Shown: positions 1 to 6,901 of the stretch, in pieces | How the letters are laid out: each line of letters starts with the position of its first letter | How positions within the stretch are numbered: position 1 is the stretch's first letter | Assembly: GCA_934343915.1 (NCBI GenBank) | Contig: CAKRIL010000056.1 | Span: forward strand, 1-12,761 | DNA from: an uncultured Lachnospiraceae bacterium | Lineage (GTDB): Bacteria; Bacillota; Clostridia; Lachnospirales; Lachnospiraceae | DNA length: 12,761 bases | Direction: 5' to 3' | Translations under genes and position numbers: made by a program | Notes under the pieces: generated by a model | The model's database searches: none | Told to the model about the DNA's origin: nothing | Seen by the model: only the letters and a program-made list of their open reading frames with translations

Positions 1-1
1 C

Positions 2-2431
2 ATGATTAATTTACATCTTGAAAAGCTGTACAGATATCCGAGAATAATGGAGCCAATGTGGATTGCGGTTCCCGTTAAGAAGGGACAATTAAGCGGAGCG
101 TCCGATGTCTCAGTATACGACGGAACGGAGAAGCTGCCTGTTCAGACCAAGGTCACGGCAAGGTATGATGACGGTTCGGTCAGATTCCTGTTCACAAGAT
201 TCATGGGGAATCTTCCGGGCAACAGCGCCAAGGATTTTTCACTCTATTTGGATGAGAAGGATAGGAGAGAATACGTTGAGGATTCAGCGGTACAGGAATG
301 TGCTTCGGATGCGGGGCAGCTTGTGGTTACACAGAATGCGGACGGCTTCATTGTCGATACAGGCGCATTATGCTTCAGGGTGAAGAATTTTTCAAAGAAC
401 TTATTTGATTCATTAATGTGCGGCAGGCAGTTGTATGAACGGGAGCAGTTCCTGGGACCTTACCTTTGTGATGGAATGGGAACCAGGTATAATGTCACGA
501 TTGACAGGTGGCGTGTTGTGGAAGAAGGTGATGTGTGCACGATTTTGGCTGTGACAGGCTGTAATGATACCGAGTTCGGAGGATGTGAGGAGTCGAACCA
601 TTATAGATTTGAAATCAGAGTCACGGCGTATGCAGGCAAGCCTTGGCTGGAGATAAGCTACCGATTATTCAATACCTCCGAATCACCGTTAAAAATAAAG
701 TCACTTGTATTTTCCGTTATGAGCGGTAACGGCATGGAGCAGGATATAACGCTGGCAGACATGAATGATGCATCGTATATAGATTCTACCGGATGCGGTG
801 ACATCAGTGTCGCAATCGAGAATGAGAATGCATTGGTGTACAGGACAAGAGGAACAAAGGAGCTTCTGCACATAGAGGAGCTTGCACCGGCGCAGGGAGT
901 GAGAACCTGTGCGGGGGCATCCAATTATAAGACTGATTTCGTAATAGGCAGGGACGGCACGCAGGTTAATAAGGCGGCATATGACAAGGCACTCCTGATG
1001 GAGGGAAATGAGCATATGGCAGAGGTTCTGTACGGAACCTTTTTTGCGGACAGAACGGATGCCGACGGAGGAGTATGTGCTACAATTTTTCAGGCTCAGC
1101 AGAATTATCCTAAGGCTGTAAAGGCTGATAAGGACGGAGTGCATGTCATGCTTGTCCCTGAGGGCTTCAATGATGTGGTGATGCAGCCGGGTATGGCAAG
1201 AGAGCAGAGGTTCATGCTGCATTTCCATGAGGCGGACGAGCATATTGCGGAGCTTGACAACAGAAGCCTCATATATCAGATGCCTGACCGACCGATAATT
1301 GCCCCTTATGTGTATAAGAATTCAGGTGCCGTGACGGATGTGTTCGCTGACAAAGCGAATGCGGATATTGATATGCTGCTTATGAGCAAGGCGGATGCGA
1401 GGGCAAGAAGCTTTGGAATGCTGAACTGGGGCGACACAATCGACCAGAATTACACCAAGCAGGGAAGAGGCGGCGGAGCGGCCGTGTGGGCGAATAACGA
1501 GTATGATTTTCCGCATGCCTGTGCTCTTATGTACATGAGAATGGGGATAAGAAGATATCTTGACTTCTGCATGGTGCACGCAAGCCACTGGATGGATGTT
1601 GATGTATGCCATTATAGTGCTGACCCGTTAAAGATAGGCGGACTTACGGAGCATACCAAGGGTCATGTCATTAACGGTGTTATGGTTCCGAGCCATGAGT
1701 GGGTTGAGGGCTTTTTGGACTATTATCATCTGACGGGCGATGAGAGAGGACTTGAGACAGCGATAGGCATAGGCGAAAATGTTCTTAAGCTCCTTGACAC
1801 ACCTGCATATGCGGTTGCGGGTGAGAGCAATGCCCGCGAGACAGGCTGGGCGCTTCGAGCTCTTACGGCACTGTATATCGAGACAGGGGATGAAAAGTAT
1901 AAGGCTAAGTGTGACAGGATAGTGGGTTATTTTGAAAAATGGTACGATGATTACGGCTGTTTTGCCGCACCTTATACGGACAATACGGTTATTCATGTCG
2001 GATTTATGATTTCTGTTGCCGTCGGAAGCCTGATGAGGTACTATAAGATTAACAAGACGGATAAGCTTAAGGAACTTATCATGCTTGCGGTGGATGATAT
2101 ACTTGATAACTGTATGCTGGAGTGCGGTCTGTTCTATTATAAAGAGCTTCCGAGCCTTGCAAGACTCGGCAACAATACGCTTCTTCTTGAGGCGATGGCT
2201 GCGGGCTATGAGCTCACCGGCGATAAGAAGTATCTTGAAGCCGGAATAGCCACCATGAAGCGTACACTCAGAGAACCGCACAAGTATGTCGGCGGCGACA
2301 AGCAGATAATCGGGGATGCACTTGTGACCTCGGGAGATTCGACGAAGAATTTTGCTCAGAGCTTTTATCCTATTGCTTACTATTACAAGTGCCTTGTCGA
2401 GGCGGGAATGGAAGAGCATGTTCACATTTAA
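2..2431 (+). CDS. PcRGLX/YetA-like protein (putative exo-rhamnogalacturonan lyase family)
   Basis: 809 residues, cytoplasmic by appearance: no signal peptide and no membrane segment. The N-terminal part (about residues 15-110, with 'MWIAVPVKKGQL') looks like the RIFT-barrel domain of the PcRGLX/YetA family, in which such proteins start by aligning a 'pvp.G' strand. The C-terminal half looks like an alpha/alpha toroid. It carries the family-like stretches LNWGD (474-478), NNEYDFPH (498-505), HWMDVD (529-534) followed by H537 and Y538, and PSHEWVEG before a helical 'YYHLTGD' repeat-like region. Known members act on the rhamnogalacturonan backbone of pectin (PL26 for the fungal enzyme), while B. 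subtilis YetA is of similar size and poorly characterised. I infer intracellular processing of imported rhamnogalacturonan fragments, but the substrate is not proven. The ATG lies one base from the window edge, so an upstream in-frame start, promoter and operon partners cannot be judged. The end overlaps the next gene by 14 nt. The recognition is from memory of family motifs; the alternative is another alpha/alpha-toroid glycosidase or lyase family. Confidence 0.62.
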   Translation: MINLHLEKLYRYPRIMEPMWIAVPVKKGQLSGASDVSVYDGTEKLPVQTKVTARYDDGSVRFLFTRFMGNLPGNSAKDFSLYLDEKDRREYVEDSAVQECASDAGQLVVTQNADGFIVDTGALCFRVKNFSKNLFDSLMCGRQLYEREQFLGPYLCDGMGTRYNVTIDRWRVVEEGDVCTILAVTGCNDTEFGGCEESNHYRFEIRVTAYAGKPWLEISYRLFNTSESPLKIKSLVFSVMSGNGMEQDITLADMNDASYIDSTGCGDISVAIENENALVYRTRGTKELLHIEELAPAQGVRTCAGASNYKTDFVIGRDGTQVNKAAYDKALLMEGNEHMAEVLYGTFFADRTDADGGVCATIFQAQQNYPKAVKADKDGVHVMLVPEGFNDVVMQPGMAREQRFMLHFHEADEHIAELDNRSLIYQMPDRPIIAPYVYKNSGAVTDVFADKANADIDMLLMSKADARARSFGMLNWGDTIDQNYTKQGRGGGAAVWANNEYDFPHACALMYMRMGIRRYLDFCMVHASHWMDVDVCHYSADPLKIGGLTEHTKGHVINGVMVPSHEWVEGFLDYYHLTGDERGLETAIGIGENVLKLLDTPAYAVAGESNARETGWALRALTALYIETGDEKYKAKCDRIVGYFEKWYDDYGCFAAPYTDNTVIHVGFMISVAVGSLMRYYKINKTDKLKELIMLAVDDILDNCMLECGLFYYKELPSLARLGNNTLLLEAMAAGYELTGDKKYLEAGIATMKRTLREPHKYVGGDKQIIGDALVTSGDSTKNFAQSFYPIAYYYKCLVEAGMEEHVHI

Positions 2432-4772
2432 GGATAATGTATTAAAAATATCTGTCCGCAGTCTTGTGGAATTTATCTGCCGTGAGGGGGATATTGACTC
2501 AAGACGCGGCAGAGGCGGTGACAAGGCTGCAATGGATGCGGGCAGCAAAGCACACCGCCGTATACAAAAACAGATGGGTTCACAGTATGAGGCGGAGGTT
2601 CCGATGAGAATGGAATTTCCGTCTTCTAATTATACCATCATAATTGAGGGCAGGGCTGACGGCGTTATAACCGAGGAGTCAGGTATAACAATAGATGAGA
2701 TTAAGGGAACCTACCGAAGCTTAAGGAAGCTTGACGAGCCGGTGGGGGTTCATAAGGCACAGGCTATGGTATACGCCTACATGAAGTGCGTGAGTGACGG
2801 GCTTGACCATATAAGTGTCATGATGACATATGTTAATCTTGACAATGACGAGGTAAAGTACTTTACGGAGAGCTTTTCATTCGCTCAGGTGGAAGAGTGG
2901 TTCAGGGGAGTGCTTGATAAATTTAGAAAATGGAGTGACTTTCTGTATGAGAGTAAAATCCGCAGACAGGAATCGCTTCGTGGACTTGAATTTCCTTTTC
3001 CGTACAGAGCAGGTCAGCGCGATATTGCAGTGAGCGTGTATAAGACCATAAGAATGAAAAAGAAGCTGTTCATACAGGCACCTACGGGAGTCGGAAAGAC
3101 AATGTCAACCGTGTTCCCTGCGGTAAAGGCGGTAGGTGAGAATCTGGGTGATAAGCTTTTTTACCTGACGGCGAAGACGATAACGAGAACGGTTGCACAG
3201 GAGGCATTCGCGATATTAAGGGAGCATGGAGCGTACTTTAGGACTGCTACAATAACGGCAAAGGAGAAGATATGCATGTGTGGAAAGCCTGAGTGCAATC
3301 CGCTTGCATGTCCGTATGCGAAGGGACATTTTGACCGGGTAAATGATGCCGTGTATGACATGGTAACGCATGAAAATGTCATAACGCGCGAGATTATAGA
3401 GGAGTATTCCAACAAGTACACGGTATGCCCGTTCGAATTCTCACTTGATGCTACCTACTGGGTGGACGGAGTTATATGTGATTATAATTATGTATTTGAC
3501 CCCGATGTGTACCTTAAGAGATATTTTTCTGACGGAGCCTCGGGGGATTATATTTTTCTTATAGACGAGGCACATAACCTTGTGGACAGGGCAAGGGACA
3601 TGTACAGTGCGAGTCTGTATAAGGAGAACTTTTTAAAGGTCAGAAGGCTTGTCGATAAGGTTGATAAGAGGCTGGCTTCGGCTCTTGCAAGGTGCAACAA
3701 GAACTTTTTGGAGCTTAAAAAGACATGTGATGATGTGATTGTTCTTGAGAGTATAGGTACTGTTATGCTGTCTCTTGAGAGACTGTTTGAGGAGTTTACG
3801 AGGTTTTTTGAGGATAAGCCGGAGTTCGAGTACAGCGAGGAGGCATCTGAGCTTTTCTTTGAGGTAAGGCATTTTCTTAACATGTATGACCTCATACAGG
3901 ACAACTATGTGATATACGGGGAGCAGACGGATGACGGCTTCATGTTAAAGCTGTTCTGCGTCAACCCGTCCCCATGTCTTGCGGGCTGCCTTGATAAGGG
4001 TGTGGCTGCGGTGTTTTTCTCGGCAACGCTCCTTCCGGTGATGTATTATAAGGAGCTTCTAAGCAGCAGGGACGATTATGCCATATATATAAAGTCACCG
4101 TTTGACCCAAATAAGAGGCTGCTCGCGGTGGGCTATGATGTGACAAGCAGATACACAAGGCGCAATGAGAACGAGTTCCTTAAGATAAAAGGCTATATAG
4201 ACAGTGTGACGGCACAGAAAAAGGGAAATTATATGATATTTTTTCCATCCTACGGTTACATGGACAGCGTATATAAGCTGTACGGTGAGGATGAGCGTGC
4301 GGATATACTTGTTCAGAACAGGGGAATGACCGAGACAGAGAGGGAGCAGTTCCTTGACCGCTTCAGGGATGCCGGGCAGAGTGAGGACGACGGCTGCATC
4401 GGCTTCTGTGTCACGGGCGGTGTATTTTCGGAAGGAATTGATTTAAAAAATGAGAGCCTTATCGGAGTTATAATAGTCGGGACGGGAATACCGCAGGTGT
4501 GCACCGAGCGCAGGCTGCTGAAGGATTATTATGATGAGAGAGAGGAGAACGGGTACGATTATGCCTACACCTACCCGGGCATGAACAAAGTGCTCCAGGC
4601 GGCAGGGCGTGTCATAAGAACGATGGACGACAAGGGAGTTATACTGCTGCTTGATGACCGATTCTCTAAGGAAGCGTATGTCAGGCTGTTCCCGGAGGAG
4701 TGGGCGGACTATAAGCTGTGCAATCGGAATGAGGCACCACGGCTGGCGGCGGAGTTCTGGGGGAAGAGATAA
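2418..4772 (+). CDS. PD-(D/E)XK nuclease domain fused to XPD/DinG-type Fe-S DNA helicase
   Basis: 784-residue superfamily 2 ATP-dependent DNA helicase of the Rad3/XPD/DinG type. Visible motifs are Walker A APTGVGKT (221-228, Lys227), the DEAH box (383-386) and motif VI QAAGRVIR (Q727, R731, R734). Cysteines C286, C288, C293, C298 and C337 lie between motifs I and II, where this family binds a 4Fe-4S cluster. The first ~200 residues are not helicase. They hold GRADG (D81), then DEIKG (E94-x-K96), then a Q-x-x-x-Y/AY stretch, which is the core of a RecB/Cas4-like PD-(D/E)XK nuclease. A 5'-3' helicase with its own nuclease is therefore likely, acting in DNA repair or clearing of abnormal DNA ends; this is inference. 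I place the start at the ATG at 2418, just after a GGAAGAG-like site, because the in-frame extension back to 2352 lies inside the previous gene and encodes an unrelated hydrophobic stretch. The 14-nt overlap with the upstream gene suggests translational coupling. I see no CRISPR context. Confidence 0.87.
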   Translation: MFTFKDNVLKISVRSLVEFICREGDIDSRRGRGGDKAAMDAGSKAHRRIQKQMGSQYEAEVPMRMEFPSSNYTIIIEGRADGVITEESGITIDEIKGTYRSLRKLDEPVGVHKAQAMVYAYMKCVSDGLDHISVMMTYVNLDNDEVKYFTESFSFAQVEEWFRGVLDKFRKWSDFLYESKIRRQESLRGLEFPFPYRAGQRDIAVSVYKTIRMKKKLFIQAPTGVGKTMSTVFPAVKAVGENLGDKLFYLTAKTITRTVAQEAFAILREHGAYFRTATITAKEKICMCGKPECNPLACPYAKGHFDRVNDAVYDMVTHENVITREIIEEYSNKYTVCPFEFSLDATYWVDGVICDYNYVFDPDVYLKRYFSDGASGDYIFLIDEAHNLVDRARDMYSASLYKENFLKVRRLVDKVDKRLASALARCNKNFLELKKTCDDVIVLESIGTVMLSLERLFEEFTRFFEDKPEFEYSEEASELFFEVRHFLNMYDLIQDNYVIYGEQTDDGFMLKLFCVNPSPCLAGCLDKGVAAVFFSATLLPVMYYKELLSSRDDYAIYIKSPFDPNKRLLAVGYDVTSRYTRRNENEFLKIKGYIDSVTAQKKGNYMIFFPSYGYMDSVYKLYGEDERADILVQNRGMTETEREQFLDRFRDAGQSEDDGCIGFCVTGGVFSEGIDLKNESLIGVIIVGTGIPQVCTERRLLKDYYDEREENGYDYAYTYPGMNKVLQAAGRVIRTMDDKGVILLLDDRFSKEAYVRLFPEEWADYKLCNRNEAPRLAAEFWGKR

Positions 4773-4785
4773 TATTGAATATATG

Positions 4786-4881
4786 GAGCAAAACAGGCTG
4801 ATTAGATTGTGATTGTATAATGCAGCAGATTATGTATTTCGACTCTGTTGTTCGCAGCAAGATATTCTAAGAACTCTGATA
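4786..4881 (+). repeat. Diverged half-copy of the 10667-10949 palindromic element
   Basis: This spacer stretch aligns colinearly with the left arm of the element after purL. GAGCAAAACAGGCTG here matches GAGTCAAAACATGCCTG there. A 'gtgattgtataatgcagca' region corresponds to its first hairpin, a TTCGCAGCA lies nearby, and the stretch ends in an exact 18-nt match (4864-4881 = 10745-10762, ATTCTAAGAACTCTGATA). The distance from the GAG-like end to the 18-nt block is 78 nt here and 80 nt there. No right arm follows, so this is a solo or decayed half. It sits 14 nt after the helicase stop codon and about 30 nt before the promoter of the next gene. Confidence 0.6.
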
Positions 4882-4911
4882 AAATGTATATCAACTTTTA
4901 AATAAAAGGTC

Positions 4912-4940
4912 TTTATATTTTTACTGGTTTGTTTTATAAT
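4912..4940 (+). promoter_or_regulatory. Putative sigma-A promoter for the aspartoacylase-like gene pair
   Basis: A perfect -10 hexamer TATAAT (4935-4940) is preceded at exactly 17 nt by TTTATA (4912-4917), a 4/6 match to the -35 consensus, in an AT-rich stretch. Transcription would begin near 4947, leaving a very short leader (about 20-30 nt) before the start codon. It is the only convincing promoter upstream of the aspartoacylase-like pair, and probably also serves purL, since no promoter is obvious in the 48 nt before purL. Confidence 0.55.
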
Positions 4941-4965
4941 AGAGCGGATAATGTAAAGAAGTGGA

Positions 4966-5925
4966 ATGAGGAGTTATATGATAGAAGAAGTAGTCACTGT
5001 GGCTATGCCTGTCAGTGAGAAGATTGTGATTAGAAAGAACAGGATAGAATCAGAGAAGCCTTCGGCTGATGCAAAGAGGCTGTCGGTTGTCACCGGAATA
5101 CATGGCGACGAGCTTGACGGTCAATATATATGCTATGAGCTTAACCGCAGAATCAATGAACATATAGAGCTGCTCGACGGAGTGGTGGACATATATCCGG
5201 CGGTGAATCCGCTCGGTATAGAGAGCTGTACCAGAGGAATGCCGATGTTCGACCTCGATATGAACCGTGTGTTCCCGGGAATAGAGAACGGTGCTACAGC
5301 GGAGTACCTTGCATCGAGAATAGTGAATGATATTATAGGAAGCGATATGTGCGTCGACCTGCATTCGTCTAATATTTTTATCAAGGAGACACCGCAGGTA
5401 AGAGTGTTTGACCAGTTCAAGGACAAGCTTATGCCATATGCAAGGCTTCTTAACGCTGATTTTATATGGGAATATAAGATTAATACCGTGCTTGAGGCTA
5501 CTCTTGCGAACAGCCTTAACCATCTTGGAGTGCCTACACTCGTCATAGAGATGGGAGTGGGCAACAAGGTAGAGAAAAGCTACGGAGACCAGATAATTGA
5601 AGGAATTTTCAACCTCATGTGCGAGCTTGGCATGTGGAAGGGTGAAAAGACACCTGTGAGAAAGCCTATGATTTCCTCACAGGGTGAGATTACTGTTATA
5701 CATGCCGCCGTTACCGGGCTTTTCATGGCGGCGGAGGGTGCGATGATGAAGGAGGTTCAGTTCGGAGAGCATATCGGAGATATTGTCGAACCGCTGACCG
5801 GAAAGCTTCTTCACCGCGTAGAGGCACCATGTGCAGGAAGAATATTCACATTCAGGGAATATCCTGTGGTGTATGAGGGCGCTATCCTGTGCAGAATCTT
5901 TACGGGAGGTGTACAGCATGATTAA
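4966..5925 (+). CDS. Succinylglutamate desuccinylase/aspartoacylase family zinc hydrolase (active-type)
   Basis: 319 residues of the AstE/ASPA branch of the M14 carboxypeptidase-like fold, which hydrolyses an amide bond in N-acyl amino acids or similar small molecules. All zinc and catalytic positions are present: GIHGDE gives H46 and E49, DLHSS gives H133, and VIEMG gives the general-base E195. NRVFPG (100-105) is the family's substrate-carboxylate-binding arginine motif. Residues from about 235 on form a barrel-sandwich-like C-terminal domain ('GEHIGDIVEPLTG'). Two starts are possible. The ATG at 4966 is preceded by a weak AAAGAAGTGG. The ATG at 4978 (four residues shorter) has AGGAG 4 nt upstream, overlapping the first start codon. 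I report the longer form but regard the shorter as equally likely. The exact substrate is unknown; astE proper belongs to arginine catabolism, whose other genes are absent here. It overlaps the next gene by 8 nt. Confidence 0.85.
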   Translation: MRSYMIEEVVTVAMPVSEKIVIRKNRIESEKPSADAKRLSVVTGIHGDELDGQYICYELNRRINEHIELLDGVVDIYPAVNPLGIESCTRGMPMFDLDMNRVFPGIENGATAEYLASRIVNDIIGSDMCVDLHSSNIFIKETPQVRVFDQFKDKLMPYARLLNADFIWEYKINTVLEATLANSLNHLGVPTLVIEMGVGNKVEKSYGDQIIEGIFNLMCELGMWKGEKTPVRKPMISSQGEITVIHAAVTGLFMAAEGAMMKEVQFGEHIGDIVEPLTGKLLHRVEAPCAGRIFTFREYPVVYEGAILCRIFTGGVQHD

Positions 5926-6853
5926 GAAGGAGCTATATACCCTTAAGGGATACCATAGAGAAGATTTTAACATAACAGGATACAGCTTCGGAAGCGGAGA
6001 GAAGGCGGCATGCATTGTAGGTGCCATAAGAGGAAATGAATATCAGCAGATGTATATATGCTCCCAGCTTATAAGGGTTCTCGGCGAGCTCGAGGAGAGG
6101 GGACAGATTACAGCCAATAATGAAATACTTGTTGTACCATGTCTTAATCATTACTCTGTCAACGTTCAAAAGAGATTTTGGGCGATGGACAATTCGGATA
6201 TTAACAGAAGATTTCCGGGTATTCACGGCGGAGATACGACACAGAATATCGCAGCGGATTTCTTTGACAAGGTGAAAGGATACAGCTACGGAATACAGTT
6301 TACAAGCTTTTACATGCCGGGAGATTTCATTCCGCATGTGCGAATGATGGAGACGGGGCATCAGAGCCCGAGTCTTGCCAATCTTTTCGGCTTGCCGTAT
6401 GTAGTTATAAGAAAACCGAAGCCTCTTGATACGACGACGCTCAACTATAACTGGCAGATGAGCGGAACGTGTGCATTTTCCATATATACCAACTGCAGCG
6501 ATTACATAGATGATGCATCGGCAAGACAGGCTGTTGCAAGTGTACTTCGCTTCTTGACGAGAATGGGTATTATAAAGTATTATAACCATAGCGGATTTAT
6601 TGCACATGTACTTGATGAGGATGAGCTTATGGCTGTGAAGACCAACACGGCGGGGCTTTACCGGAGACTTAAGAGTCCAAGCGACCCGGTATACAGAGGT
6701 GATATCATAGGTGAGGTTATCGACCCTTATGAGGGCGAAGTGATTAATCAGGTCATTTCTCCTACCGAGGGAATAATATTTTTTGCACATACCGCACCTA
6801 CGGTTATGGAGAACAATGTTGTCTACAGGATTATCCGCAGACTTCATGAGTAA
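5918..6853 (+). CDS. Aspartoacylase-family paralogue with lost zinc site (probable pseudoenzyme)
   Basis: 311 residues, a paralogue of the preceding protein with the same order of parts: an N-terminal hydrolase-like core and a C-terminal barrel-sandwich-like domain ('YRGDIIGEVIDPYEGEV'). NRRFPG (96-101) matches NRVFPG of the partner. The active site is gone. GIHGDE has become GAIRGNE (zinc His to R38, with E41 kept), DLHSS has become IQFTS (zinc His to F128), and VIEMG has become VIRKP (catalytic Glu to Arg). The start is the ATG at 5918, with GGGAGG (5904-5909) at good spacing; the longer in-frame opening to 5831 lies inside the upstream gene. The 8-nt overlap with the active paralogue implies coupled translation. 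I infer that the two form a heteromer in which this subunit is structural or regulatory. A new catalytic mechanism is possible but not supported by any motif I see. It is followed after 48 nt by purL. Confidence 0.82.
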   Translation: MIKKELYTLKGYHREDFNITGYSFGSGEKAACIVGAIRGNEYQQMYICSQLIRVLGELEERGQITANNEILVVPCLNHYSVNVQKRFWAMDNSDINRRFPGIHGGDTTQNIAADFFDKVKGYSYGIQFTSFYMPGDFIPHVRMMETGHQSPSLANLFGLPYVVIRKPKPLDTTTLNYNWQMSGTCAFSIYTNCSDYIDDASARQAVASVLRFLTRMGIIKYYNHSGFIAHVLDEDELMAVKTNTAGLYRRLKSPSDPVYRGDIIGEVIDPYEGEVINQVISPTEGIIFFAHTAPTVMENNVVYRIIRRLHE

Positions 6854-6901
6854 TAAATAACGCACAAAAATATGTCATAGGACATGAACATGGAGGACAA
6901 A

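Noticed and set aside
2352..2417. Longer N-terminus for the helicase, with a hydrophobic signal-like stretch
   Set aside because: It is encoded within the upstream gene in another frame. The family does not need a membrane or signal segment, and the ATG at 2418 gives a natural start.
1628..2548. Long open frame on the minus strand (about 306 codons)
   Set aside because: It lies antisense to the lyase-like gene, lacks a ribosome binding site, and its product has a basic, low-similarity composition typical of a codon-bias shadow.
4902..4922. A/T-only hairpin ATAAA-AGGTC-TTTAT with following Ts, as helicase terminator
   Set aside because: The stem is only five A-T pairs, too weak for an intrinsic terminator, and it overlaps the -35 of the downstream promoter.
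5933..6865. Long open frame on the minus strand (about 310 codons)
   Set aside because: It is antisense to the second aspartoacylase-like gene, whose motifs are convincing; the antisense product has no recognisable motif.
6854..6901. Purine riboswitch or PurR-type control before purL
   Set aside because: The gap is only 48 nt, with no room for a riboswitch; just a 5-bp inverted repeat is visible.
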